Shown here: positions 52,476-62,000 of the stretch, piece after piece
How positions within the stretch are numbered: the first letter of the stretch is position 1
Layout: every line of letters begins with the position of its first letter
Assembly (NCBI GenBank): GCA_016745215.1
Contig: CP050890.1
Span: 496,001 to 560,000 of the forward strand
Length of the DNA stretch: 64,000 bases
Origin: Thiohalocapsa sp. PB-PSB1
Lineage (GTDB): Bacteria; Pseudomonadota; Gammaproteobacteria; Chromatiales; Chromatiaceae
Reading direction: 5' to 3'
The notes under the pieces: generated by a model
What the model saw: the letters and a program-made list of their open reading frames with translations, nothing else
The model's database searches: none
What the model was told of the DNA's origin: nothing
Position numbers and translations under genes: made by a program

Positions 52476-53720
52476 TTGACGTTGAAATTCATTACGCTGT
52501 TGGTTGACCTCGTCTTGTTCGGCGCGATCGCTGCGGTCGGCGGGCTATTGCTGGCCAGTGATCAGGCGCCGCAGATCGACAGAGGGCTCGAGCCGAACAA
52601 CAGCGAGGTCCGCTGGCTCGAGAACCAGCTGGATGGCAAACAGCCTGCACTGGCCGAATCGGTTTCTTCCGGACAACTCGCATTATCGTCGCGACAGATC
52701 GATCTGTTAGTGGATCGAGCTGCGCGGCGTATTGGCGGCGGCCGTGCTCGGGTACTTCTCCAGGACGGTACCGCTGAATTGCTGGCGTCATTCCCGCTCA
52801 GATGGCGGCGCGGAGGCTACGCCAATGTTCGCCTGCGTTGGCATCAGACCCCAGCCATGCCGGTGTTGACGGCGGTCCAGGTCGGTGGAGTGGCGCTACC
52901 GGCGGTGCTGGTGCAGCGGTTTCTGCGCCGCGGCTTCGACTCGCTGGTCTGGTCGAGATCGCTGCAGCGGATCGAGCTGTCGCCGGATGGTGCGCGGCTT
53001 TATGGCCGGCGCGCGTTGCTTGGATTCGACAGCCTGTCCACCAGTAGGCTGTCTGATGTGGAGCGGCGTCGGCTGTGGCTGCGCCAAGCGCAATTGGCAG
53101 AAATCATTGCCATGCAGGCGCGCGCCGACCGCCTGGAGCTGGCCTTGCTGCTGTCCGAATTGTTGGCCCGTGGTGCGGATGCATCAGCACCGGGGGTAGA
53201 CGCTGCCGGCGAAAATCGCGCCGCATTGCTCGTGTTGGCTGCCTATGTCAACGGCAATGGATTAACACCGGCGAACCAAGCTCGCTTCGCCCATCCAAGA
53301 CCCGTGTATCTGCGCGCAAGACGCGATCTGGCCCAACATTTCATGGCATCTGCCGCGTTGGCAGCAGAAGGTGGCTCGGCGCTATCGCATCTGCTGGGAT
53401 TAACCAAGGAATTAAGCGATGCGCAAGGCGGCAGCGGTTTCAGTTTTGCAGACCTTACCGCAAACCGCGCCGGTATCCGCTTTGCTGAACTTGCCACCAA
53501 CTCCGCGGTCGGCGCGCGTCATGTGCAACTTCTGGCTCGGGTCGGTTTTCATGAAGATGCCATCATGCCCAGGATCGATGGCCTGCCGGAGGGCATGCAA
53601 CGCGGCGCATTGGAACGCGCGCTCGGCGCTGTCGGCAGCCAGGATTATGCGCGGCTGCTGGAGTATATTGATCGTCGCATCGAGCATAGCGCGTTGCACC
53701 GCACGGCGCCGCGGCGTTAA
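52476..53720 (+). CDS. Hypothetical membrane-anchored protein
   Basis: The product is about 414 residues from the TTG at 52476 (another TTG at 52482); no ATG is available near the N-terminal membrane helix KFITLLVDLVLFGAIAAVGG. A long periplasmic part follows: VDRAARRIGGGRARVLLQDG and the beta-like SFPLRWRRGGYANVRLRWH near 95-125, then alanine/leucine-rich helices. I do not recognise the family. It lies 43 bp after the Slp gene on the same strand, so it is probably co-transcribed. Its composition matches the core genome. Confidence 0.72.
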   Translation: MTLKFITLLVDLVLFGAIAAVGGLLLASDQAPQIDRGLEPNNSEVRWLENQLDGKQPALAESVSSGQLALSSRQIDLLVDRAARRIGGGRARVLLQDGTAELLASFPLRWRRGGYANVRLRWHQTPAMPVLTAVQVGGVALPAVLVQRFLRRGFDSLVWSRSLQRIELSPDGARLYGRRALLGFDSLSTSRLSDVERRRLWLRQAQLAEIIAMQARADRLELALLLSELLARGADASAPGVDAAGENRAALLVLAAYVNGNGLTPANQARFAHPRPVYLRARRDLAQHFMASAALAAEGGSALSHLLGLTKELSDAQGGSGFSFADLTANRAGIRFAELATNSAVGARHVQLLARVGFHEDAIMPRIDGLPEGMQRGALERALGAVGSQDYARLLEYIDRRIEHSALHRTAPRR

Positions 53721-53739
53721 CGGATAACGGATAGTTGAT

Positions 53740-54250
53740 TCAGACGCGTCTGCGCGTCGAACAGCCCCAGAGTGGTAAGGCCCGCTGCATGGGAACCGTT
53801 GCCGCTCCCGTACGCGCGCCCGCTCGTTGACAGCGGCGACGGCACTTGGTGTCAGTTGAGCGGCGGCGCGAAAGTGCACCGATTGCGGAACATCATCGGC
53901 ATCTTCGACTGGCTTGAAGACCCCGTCGATGATGCAGCAATGGTAATGAACATGGCGGCTGAGGCAGGCACCGAAGCGGTGGATGAGGCTCACCGCTTCG
54001 ATGCGGACATGCGAGCCTACTGCCGCTGCTCCAGCGCAGATGGGCCTCGATGATGCGCAGTAAAATGTGCAGGGCAGCGCTGACGGCCTGCGGCTCTCGC
54101 TCCAGGTACTGGCGCAGGCGTTTAGGCATGGAAAGGACCCACTAGCGCACCAGCAACGGTGGAATGGCGTGATCGATCAGGTGCGCCGTGATCTTACACA
54201 CCTTAGGCCGGGCGTTGCGCGACGCCTGCGCCCCTTGCGCGAGAAGGCGA
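53740..54250 (-). pseudogene. IS91-family (HUH) transposase remnant
   Basis: Minus-strand fragments match IS91 transposases in order: KITAHLIDHAIPPLLVR, then a TAG where the family has Gln, then WVLSMPKRLRQYLEREPQAV and AALHILLRIIEAHLR. After a frameshift and short loss come AVSLIHRFGACLSR, HVHYHCCIIDGVFKP (the HUH metal motif) and VHFRAAAQLTPSAVAAV. The N-terminus, the catalytic tyrosines and the ori/ter ends are missing. It lies directly upstream of the ATPase module. Confidence 0.78.
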
Positions 54251-54337
54251 ATAAGTAAGGACAAATACCTTCCAAAATCCGTGGCTGGCATGCACAGGGG
54301 ATAAAAAAGAGTCTTTTATTATCTCCGGAGAATAATA

Positions 54338-55492
54338 ATGTACATATCGAGATTGAAACTGCGAAATTGGCGGAACTTTACTAATGTCGATGTCAACCTC
54401 AATGAAATAGTCTATGTTATCGGTCCTAACGCCTCGGGAAAATCCAACCTGTTGGATGTCTTCCGATTTATGAGAGAAATCGTTAATCCCAAAGGTGGCG
54501 GTCTTTGGCAGGCAATCGACACACGTGGTGGGCTAAAAAAGATTCGAAGTTTAGCAGCCCGTAAAACACCGTGGGTAGAGTTAGAGTTCGAATTTCGAGA
54601 GGATTTACAGACCATCGAAGGGCCGCCAGAATGGCGCTATTTGCTAAGGATCAACCACGAAGACAGAGGAAAGCATCGACCAATAGTTTTTAAAGAAGAG
54701 GTGTGGAAAAAGCATAGTAAATTATTAGAGCGTCCTGATAAAGATGATGAGTCTGATCCTGAAAGAAAAATACAAACACATTTAGAACAGATTAACATGA
54801 ATAGCGAGTTTCGTGAGGTATTTAACTTTTTTTCTGATGTCCTCTATCTGCATCTTGTACCTCAGCTCTTAAAATTCAGTGACCAGCTTTCTTTACGACA
54901 TTTGGAATCAGATCCCTTTGGCCAAGGACTTCTGGATGAAATTGCACAAACACAAAAGCGGACACGTAACTTTCGTCTTCGCTCAATTGAGAATATCCTT
55001 CTGAAGGTAATTCCAAATTTTGAACAGTTGCGTTTTATAAAGGACGAGGCAACAGGTAGGCCTCATCTCGAAATGCTATATAATCATTGGCGGCCTAATG
55101 CCGGATGGCAACGAGAAGACCAGTTTTCAGACGGAACACTACGGCTGCTCGCGATGCTGTGGACGCTTCTTGCTTCTAATCGCATGATTCTCTTGGAAGA
55201 GCCTGAGTTATCCCTGCACAAGGCTATTGTCGAACAAATACCGGACTTACTTTACAAGACGAGACAGAGAAGAAAAAAGTCAGGCGGTCAGATTCTTGTG
55301 AGTACCCACAGTGAAATTATGCTATCGAGCAAGAGCCTTGAAGGCAATTTCCTGATGCTCCAACCTGGACAAGGCGGCGAAGCTACAACGATTGTCCCAC
55401 CTTCAGATGCTGATATACAGGCAATGCAGGCCGGACTCTCAGCCGCCGACATTCTTCTTCCACAGACAGGGACAACAGTACAGAGGATTTGA
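54338..55492 (+). CDS. SMC/ABC-like ATPase (AAA_21/OLD-like), first gene of a possible defence pair
   Basis: The 384-residue ATPase has Walker A GPNASGKSNLL (G29-S36), a D-loop/signature-like FSDGTLRLLAMLW (263-275), Walker B RMILLEEPELSLH (282-294) and the switch histidine in LVSTHSEIML (H324). An arm of charged helices (about 110-215) interrupts the ATPase. These features fit AAA_21 / OLD-like ATPases such as AriA of the PARIS system. The next gene starts 1 bp after its stop codon. Codon use is much more AT-rich than in the flanks, and an IS91 remnant precedes it; both point to horizontal transfer. Function in phage defence is inferred from architecture, not known. Confidence 0.82.
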   Translation: MYISRLKLRNWRNFTNVDVNLNEIVYVIGPNASGKSNLLDVFRFMREIVNPKGGGLWQAIDTRGGLKKIRSLAARKTPWVELEFEFREDLQTIEGPPEWRYLLRINHEDRGKHRPIVFKEEVWKKHSKLLERPDKDDESDPERKIQTHLEQINMNSEFREVFNFFSDVLYLHLVPQLLKFSDQLSLRHLESDPFGQGLLDEIAQTQKRTRNFRLRSIENILLKVIPNFEQLRFIKDEATGRPHLEMLYNHWRPNAGWQREDQFSDGTLRLLAMLWTLLASNRMILLEEPELSLHKAIVEQIPDLLYKTRQRRKKSGGQILVSTHSEIMLSSKSLEGNFLMLQPGQGGEATTIVPPSDADIQAMQAGLSAADILLPQTGTTVQRI

Positions 55493-55493
55493 A

Positions 55494-56120
55494 ATGGAGG
55501 ATGTATTCTGTTTCTCATACGTTGAAGATGCTCCCAGCGCCGCCGTGGCCCACAAGCTAGTTGCTACTCGGAATGCCCGAATGGAGCATTCTCTCGTCTT
55601 TCGAAACGGTTTCCCAACAGTAATGGGTGGATGTGATGCTATCAAAAACAAATGTGAAGCATTTTTGAACTTGGCGAAAAGTGGTATTCATTCGTTCATA
55701 TTGACTGATCTTGATGCTACCGAATGCGCTTGTTCACTGATAAGGAGTTGGTTTTCTATCCCGAAAAATGATGAAGTCCTACTTCCGCCTCAATGTATAT
55801 TCAGAGTAGCTGTTAGAGAGATAGAATCCTGGATTATTGCAGATCATGAAGCATGGGCTGCATTCATTGGAATTCCTGCGGTAAACTTTTCGATGCAACC
55901 AGATCAACTGGACAATCCAAAGCAACACCTTTTAAATGTGATCCGCAGAAAAGGCAAGAAAAAGATACATCGCGAGATGTTACCTAAAGGTACAGCTCAC
56001 ATTGGCCCAAGATATAATGAAATCCTGTGTAACTTGGTTACCAGCTCATGGGAGCCGGAACGCGCAGCGATGAGGTCTCCTAGTCTGGAACGGGCGCTTA
56101 AGGCTCTAATGACGATCTGA
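55494..56120 (+). CDS. Toprim/DUF4276-like protein, second gene of the ATPase pair
   Basis: The 208-residue protein starts at the ATG at 55494, with AGAGGA inside the preceding gene. An N-terminal acidic residue (E11, D12 in SYVEDAPSAAVAHKLV) and a DxD (D72, D74 in FILTDLDATECAC) resemble the metal-binding pattern of Toprim nucleases. VAVREIESWIIADHEAW near 105-121 resembles a block I associate with DUF4276-type proteins. The C-terminal half is basic (IRRKGKKKIHREMLPKG). Paired with an OLD-like ATPase, it is the likely effector nuclease, as AriB is for AriA. Family membership needs a profile search. Confidence 0.72.
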   Translation: MEDVFCFSYVEDAPSAAVAHKLVATRNARMEHSLVFRNGFPTVMGGCDAIKNKCEAFLNLAKSGIHSFILTDLDATECACSLIRSWFSIPKNDEVLLPPQCIFRVAVREIESWIIADHEAWAAFIGIPAVNFSMQPDQLDNPKQHLLNVIRRKGKKKIHREMLPKGTAHIGPRYNEILCNLVTSSWEPERAAMRSPSLERALKALMTI

Positions 56121-56176
56121 ATGAAGATGAAGTTGCAACATGACTCAAAGAGATTAAATAAATAGAGTCGTTTTTC

Positions 56177-56223
56177 ATGTAAAACCATGTAAAACAACCA
56201 TGTAAAACAGAACCATGTAAAAC
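56177..56223. repeat. Tandem repeat ACCATGTAAAAC
   Basis: CATGTAAAAC recurs four times with spacers of 2-4 bases, directly before the terminator hairpin and after the Toprim-like gene. Spacing and length do not fit a CRISPR. Confidence 0.6.
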
Positions 56224-56280
56224 AGGACATCCACTTTGATGGCGAAGTAAAGTGTGGCGAAGTAAAGTGGGTGTCCTTTT
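56224..56280 (+). terminator. Long-loop terminator-like hairpin after the ATPase pair
   Basis: AGGACATCCACTTT pairs with AAAGTGGGTGTCCT (one G-T position) across a loop in which GGCGAAGTAAAGTG is repeated twice. CCTTTTCTC follows. The mirror T-rich flank upstream may make it work in both directions. Confidence 0.6.
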
Positions 56281-56300
56281 CTCTATTAAAAACAAAATTT

Positions 56301-56358
56301 TACGGAAAAGCTCAACGCACCGGCTCGTCAGTTGGTTCGGAGTTATGAACAAAGCCCT
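56301..56358. mobile_element. Palindromic repeat family B, half copy 3
   Basis: TTACGGAAAAGCTCAACGCA, then CGTCAGTTGGTTCGGAGTTA and TGAACAAAGCCC match the right half of family B copy 1 (6085-6143). The left half is absent. Confidence 0.6.
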
Positions 56359-56560
56359 ACGAATCATATACCCGCGTTTGCGTGTGCACATCTTTGGTTT
56401 TCCGCGTTTGCAGCCGCACTGTCAGGAAGCCTAAAGAGCTACTGCAAGTAGGCTATGTGAATTCGCCCGATGGATGTGCACCGATGGATGTGTACTTATG
56501 GACCTGTACTAGGCGCTCGATCGCAATCAGAGCCGCCGCACTAGGGCTTAACCTAGATCC

Positions 56561-56597
56561 AACCATAGAACAACCATAGAACAACCATAGAACAACC
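56561..56597. repeat. 11-bp tandem repeat running into a start codon
   Basis: AACCATAGAAC is repeated three times; a fourth, diverged copy (AACCATGATAC) contains the ATG of the methyltransferase gene. No Shine-Dalgarno sequence is present upstream of that ATG. Confidence 0.7.
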
Positions 56598-57317
56598 ATG
56601 ATACTGCAACGTTTCGCTTTCATTGTGCTCTGCGCTCTCTTGCCCGCCGCAATCGTACTCGCCGAGAGCGCTCCTGACTATCGGTTGCAAGCAGCAAGTC
56701 GCGACGGCATCGGCAAGATTTACATGGGTAGGGAAATCTCGCATGTCATGGGTCATCGCGGAGCAGGCTGGCTCGAGCGCAGCCGCCGCCTGTATGAGGA
56801 GCAGCCCAATCGCGTGGTACAGGAAATGGCCCTGGCGCCAGACGCCGAAGTGGCCGACATCGGTGCCGGCACCGGCTACTTCAGCTTCCGCCTCGCCGCT
56901 CAGGTGCCGGACGGCCAAGTCTTCGCCGTCGACATCCAGCCGGAGATGCTGGAGCGCATGCGCCAACGCATGCGCCGCGAGGGCATCGCCAACCTAACCC
57001 TGGTTCTGGGCAATGAGAATGATCCGCGCCTGGCACCGACGAGCATCGACGCGGTGCTGCTGGTGGACGCATATCACGAATTCGCCTACCCATGGGAAAT
57101 GATGCAGGCGATCGTGACGGCCCTGCGGCCCGGCGGTAAGGTCTTTTTAGTGGAATACCGGGGTGAGGATGCGAGGGTGCCGATCAAGCCGCTGCATAAG
57201 ATGACCGAGGCACAAGCACGGCGAGAAATGGCAGCGGTGGGGCTGGTGCACCTGGAAACCAGGGACTTCCTGCCCTCGCAGCACTTTATGATATTCAAGA
57301 AGCCGGCGGAGGGTTGA
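56598..57317 (+). CDS. Class I SAM-dependent methyltransferase with signal peptide
   Basis: The 239-residue protein begins with a clear signal peptide (MILQRFAFIVLCALLPAAIV, then LAESA). A Rossmann methyltransferase domain follows: motif I VADIGAGTGYFSFRLA (85-100), acidic motif II FAVDIQPEML near 110-119 and post-motifs LRPGGKVFLVEYRGED near 175-190. An exported SAM enzyme is odd because SAM is cytoplasmic; a group of such annotated exported methyltransferases exists, with unknown substrate. The start lies in a tandem repeat without a ribosome site. If a later start is used, the protein would be cytoplasmic, but no suitable internal ATG precedes the domain closely. Confidence 0.82.
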   Translation: MILQRFAFIVLCALLPAAIVLAESAPDYRLQAASRDGIGKIYMGREISHVMGHRGAGWLERSRRLYEEQPNRVVQEMALAPDAEVADIGAGTGYFSFRLAAQVPDGQVFAVDIQPEMLERMRQRMRREGIANLTLVLGNENDPRLAPTSIDAVLLVDAYHEFAYPWEMMQAIVTALRPGGKVFLVEYRGEDARVPIKPLHKMTEAQARREMAAVGLVHLETRDFLPSQHFMIFKKPAEG

Positions 57318-57452
57318 GCAGAATTTTGTCGTTCTGCGCACGGGCGCTGCCTGCGTAGAATGTTCAGCTATTCAACCAGAATGAAGTTTGATTCATATTC
57401 TTTGAAGGCGGCGCCTAGTGCCTCGGTGCAGATGTTCCAAGACAGTCTCCGG

Positions 57453-57539
57453 TCGTTATCGTTGTCGTTGTCGTTGTCATAATCGTCTTAGCCGAATGCT
57501 CGATAACGACTACGATTACGACAACGACAACGACAACGA
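57453..57539. repeat. Long inverted repeat of GTTGTC units
   Basis: TCGTTATCGTTGTCGTTGTC and onward to 57485 is nearly the reverse complement of 57513-57539 (CGATTACGACAACGACAACG and onward). About 26-30 bp could pair across a loop of some 27 bases. Confidence 0.7.
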
Positions 57540-57633
57540 ACCGCCTCGGGATTTCTGTACCGCTCCACTAGCAAACATCCGCCCAGTCAACATCCGCCCA
57601 GTCAACATTAGGTTTCTCACGCCCTGATGTCAT

Positions 57634-57668
57634 GTCTTTTCGATCCCGATCCCGATCCCGATCCCGAT
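57634..57668. repeat. GATCCC simple-sequence tract
   Basis: CGATCC is repeated five times without a mismatch. It is preceded by TCACGCCCTGATGTCATGTC, which resembles the word before the tract at 51690 and, reversed, at 6600-6650. Confidence 0.75.
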
Positions 57669-58506
57669 CAAGTCGCGCTGGGCGGTTTGCACCCTGGGGT
57701 ATCTTCGGTTAATTTGTCGATAAGGCAGTGGCCTACAGCCTTTCTCCCGGGAAAGGTGCGGCACTCGCGCCCGCTCTGCTGGCATCATGTGCCGGGTCGC
57801 CCTAAGCGGACTCCTACGCCGAGCGGCTCCCACGGCTGGTCAAGATCCGCTTGCGGGCAAGGCGTCTTGGCCCCACTGCGCACTCTGCGGTGAATCCTTA
57901 CATTCTTTGAAGGCAGTACCCCTGCGTCTCTGCGCTGAATCTCCCTTCGGAAAAACGGATCGGTTTTGAGGCCGCACCCCGCCGCTAGGCAACAATCCGT
58001 GTCGCGCTCTGGTGAGCGGCACGGGTACTACCCCGGGTTCTAGGCCCTGTCTAACCTGACATCGAGAATACGCGGTAACCAGGGAGATGCCCATCGGTCC
58101 GCTGGAGGCGGGCACCCGCGAACAAGTGCAAAAAAGCAAGGACGCGGGCGGTGGTGTATGGCAGTCGGAGCCACCCAGACGAGCTGTGACGCCCGGTAAT
58201 GCGCGGTCAGCATTGCCGGTGGCGGCCCGAGATAACGCACCCAAGATAACGCAAGAGTGAAACAAGGCCCTACATCGAGAGGACTGAAGTCCGTGACAAC
58301 GACGTTCGCGCGTTTCACGCCCTCGGCCTGTCCGAGCTTGTGGCGGCGGTGCGCGGAATACTCTGTGCCGCGGCGGAAGCCGTGCGTATTCCCAATCCTA
58401 TCGCTTTCAGGTCATTCGGCAAACAGATTAGAATATCCAATCCTTGTCCCAAACCTCGTTGGCGATGAGGTGAATGCATCGCTGAGTTTGCTCGGGAATA
58501 CCCCTT

Positions 58507-59010
58507 ATGTCTAGCATCGAGATCATTGTCGACGATATTACCCGTCTGCCCATTGATGCCATCGTCAACGCCGCCAATCAGAAGCTCCTTGGCGGTGGCG
58601 GCGTAGATGGCGCGATCCATCGCGCGGCTGGCGGGGAATTGTTGGAAGCCTGCCGTGCCATCGGCGGCTGTCCTACAGGTGAAGCGCGCATCACGCCGGG
58701 CTTTCGTCTACCAGCCCGCTATGTGATCCATACTGTCGGGCCGGTCTGGCATGGCGGACGCGATCATGAAGAGGCTCTGCTGCGCGCCTGCTACGACGCG
58801 AGTTTTGCACTGGCCGTCGAACATGGGCTCCAGAGCATCGCTTTCCCGGCCATCAGCACCGGTGTCTACGGCTTTCCGAAGGATCGAGCCGCCGGCATTG
58901 CATTGCAGGCGATGCGCGACCACCAAAACCATTGCCGTCGCATCATCGCTTGCTGTTTCAGCGATGACGATGCCGCCATCTACCGTGACCTTGCCGCCGC
59001 AGGTCATTGA
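58507..59010 (+). CDS. Macrodomain protein (O-acetyl-ADP-ribose deacetylase type)
   Basis: This 167-residue single macrodomain has the ADP-ribose-binding blocks DAIVNAANQKLLGGGGVDGA near 18-37, RYVIHTVGPVW near 71-81 and FPAISTGVYGFP near 117-128. N25 and the following glycines fit catalytically active MacroD/YmdB-type enzymes. It hydrolyses O-acetyl-ADP-ribose or removes mono-ADP-ribose. It stands alone, convergent with the RND pump gene. Confidence 0.93.
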   Translation: MSSIEIIVDDITRLPIDAIVNAANQKLLGGGGVDGAIHRAAGGELLEACRAIGGCPTGEARITPGFRLPARYVIHTVGPVWHGGRDHEEALLRACYDASFALAVEHGLQSIAFPAISTGVYGFPKDRAAGIALQAMRDHQNHCRRIIACCFSDDDAAIYRDLAAAGH

Positions 59011-59024
59011 CATGCCCTTACCGT

Positions 59025-62000
59025 TCACCCCGCTCCCGCGCGCGACTCCTTGACGCGAAACAAAATCGCGTACAGCGTCGGCACGATGATGAGGGTGAGC
59101 ACGGTGGCAAAGCCAAGGCCCGCCATCATGGTGATGGCCATGTTGACGAAGAATACGTCCGGCAACAGCGGGATCAGGCCAAGGATGGTGGTGCTGGCGG
59201 CGAGCACCACCGGGCGCATGCGGCTGACGCCGGAGTCGAGGATAGCTCGGTATGGAACCTTGCCGCTGTCGATCTGCTGGTCGATCTCTTCGATCAGCAC
59301 AATGGCATTTTTGATCAACAGGCCGACTAGGGCTAGGGCGCCGAGCAGGGACATGAAGTCGAAGGCGGCGTCGGCGCCGAGTAGACCGGCGGTGATGCCG
59401 ATGACGGCCAGCGGGACGGTGAGCCAGATGATCAACGGCTGGCGAATCTTGCCGAACAGCAGAATGCTGACCAAGATCATGGCCAGAAAGCTCGGCGGCA
59501 GGACGCCGAACAGTGCACTTTGGGCCTTTTGCTGGTCTTCGTATTCGCCGCCCCAGGACAGACTGTAGCCGGGCGGCAGTTCAATCGCCTCGATCTGCGG
59601 GCGCAAACGCTCGAACAGCGGCGATGCAAGCGGGCCACGTGGGTTGCAGGAGGCGATGATGGTAAGCTGGCGGTCGCGTCCGCCAATCACCTGATTCTCC
59701 CAGACGGTCTCGAACCCGGTCACGACCTGAGCGACCGGCACGGCGCGCTGCAGCACCGGGCTCCAGACTTGCACGTCGCGGATGTTGTCGACATCGGCGC
59801 GCTCCCCGAGCGGCGCGCGGACCAGGATGGGCAGCAGGCGCTCGCCATCGCGGTAGAGGCCGACCTGAACGCCGTCGAAGGCGTATTGCATCGCCGCGGC
59901 TAGTTGTTCGCGGCTGATGCCGAGCTGGCGCCCGACCTGTTCATTGAACACCGGGCGGACCACCTTGACCGGCTCGCGCCAATCGTCGCGGATCTCCTTG
60001 GCATCGGCGTCGGCACGCATCAGCGCCTTGGCCTCCTCGGCCAGTTCCCGCAGCACCGCAGCATCCGGCCCATGGAAGCGCGCTTCGATCTTGCTGTCGC
60101 GCCCTGGACCGATCAGCATGCTTTTGATGATCGGATCGGTCCAGTACAGCTCTTCGCGCATGTAGGCCTCGACCTTTTCCCAGACCTCTTGGATGCGTTC
60201 GCGCGTATCGGTCTGGACGATGATCTGGGCATAGGCGGCGCTGAGATCTTTCGAGTCATACACCAGGGTGAAGCGCTGGTGCGGACCGCCGACCGCGCTG
60301 CTGGTCTGGACCACGCCCTCGAGCGTGCGCAGATAGGCGGAGACGGCAAGCGTGTCGTCCCGGGTCTTGCGCACATCGGTGCCCTGCGGCTCCCAGATGT
60401 CGACGAAAAAGAGCGGCGTGTTGGCGTTTGGAAAGAATGCCTGCTTGACGAATCCGAAGCCCCAAAGCGCAATCACGAACAGGACGACCACGCTGCCGAC
60501 GGTCAGCCAGCGCAGGCGCAGCGCCTGGGTCAATAGTCCGCGATAGATGCGAAACGGCGCCGCCCTGTAGGCATCGCTCTGCTCCTCATCGCCCGTGCCG
60601 GTCTCGAGCAGCAGGGCGCAGAGCACCGGCGTGGTGCTGATGGCGGTGATCCAGGAGAGCGTCAGCGAGATCAGGATCACGTAGAACAAGGAGTTGGTGA
60701 ATTCGCCGGTGCTGTCCTGGGAAAAGCCGATGCCGGCAAAGGCGAGGATGCCGATGATGGTCCCGCCGAGCAGCGCCCAGATGGTGTTGCCGACGGTCTC
60801 GCTGGCGGCTTTGTCGGCCGGCATGCCGCCATTCATGCGCACCAGCATGCCTTCGGCGACAACGATGGCATTGTCCACCAGCATGCCCAGCGCGATGACC
60901 AGCGCGCCCAGGGAGATGCGCTGCAGCTCGATGCCGGCGATGGCCATGATGAATAGCGTGCCGGCGACGGTGATCAACAGCACGGCTCCGATGATGAAGC
61001 CGACCCGCAGCCCCATGAACAACAGCAGCACGGCAATGACGATGGCAACTGCCTGGCCAACGCTGACGATGAAGCCGTTCACCGATTTGTCGACCTCCTT
61101 CGGCTGGTCGTAGATGGCGCCGAGCTCCATGCCGAGCGGGATGTTCCCTTGCAGCTCAGCGATGCGGGCGTCCAGCGCGCGGCCGACCTCGACGACGTTC
61201 TCGCCCGCCATCGCTGACACGCCCAGCGTCAGCGCCGGCTTGCCGTCCTGATAGTTGTAGATCTGCGGCACCTCGATATAGGCACGGCGGATCTCGGCGA
61301 TGTCGCTCAGGCGCAACAGGCGCTTATCGTCGGAGCTGAGCAATACATCGCCGATGGACTGCACCGATTTCGATTCGCCGGTCGGCCAGATGCGCAGATA
61401 CTGTTCGCCAACGGCGACATTGCCGGCGTCCGAGACCAGGTTCTGCGACTGCAATACATCGGCGATGCGCTGAACCGGGATACCGAGTTCGCTGAGCCGG
61501 GCGCGGGAAATTTCCAGATAGGCCACTTCCTGCTGCTCGCCGCCGATGACGATCTTGCGGATACCCGGCACCAGGACCAGCTCGCGCTTCAGATAGTCCG
61601 CCGTATCCCAGAGATCGCGCCAGCTGTAGCCTTCGCCGGTCAATGTCAGATAGATACCGTAGACATCGGCGAAGCTGTCGACGACAATCGGCGGCTGGGC
61701 GCCGGGCGGCAATTTTTGCTGCATGTCGGCGATCTTGCGGCGCAGCTCGTCGTAGATATTCGGGAAGTCGTCGCCGCGGTAGCTGTCCTTGAACTCGATG
61801 GTCACGTCGGACATGCCGGGGCGGGAAATCGAGCGCTTGATCCATTTGACCTGCTCCATCAGCTGGATCGCCTCCTCGACGTGATAGGTGACTTCGTCCT
61901 GGACCTGCTGCGCCGAGGCGCCGGGGTAGTAGGTGATGACCTTGGCGAGCTTGACAGTGAAGGCCGGATCCTCGAGCTTGCCCATGCTCTGGAAGCCCCA

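Larger units (their letters stand above)
57318..58506. other. 1.2-kb gene-free block with repeats and a GC-rich unexplained segment
   Basis: The first part has repeat words shared with 6.8, 50.9 and 63.7 kb (CTTTGAAGGCGGCGCC, TCTTTGAAGGCAGTACCCC), a long GTTGTC hairpin (57453-57539) and a GATCCC tract (57634-57668). The segment 57960-58300 is GC-rich with GAGATAACGCACCC and AAGATAACGCAAGAGTG words and several short stems. It has no good ORF and could be a structured-RNA or intron remnant. Nothing is recognised at 58300-58500. Confidence 0.45.

Noticed and set aside
57840..58265. 141-codon minus-strand ORF
   Set aside because: Low-complexity, Ser/Pro/Cys-rich translation of a repeat-bearing region, without ribosome site or recognisable domain.
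59904..60536. Plus-strand ORFs inside the RND permease gene
   Set aside because: They are shadows of the 1017-residue permease frame and have no start signals or family motifs.
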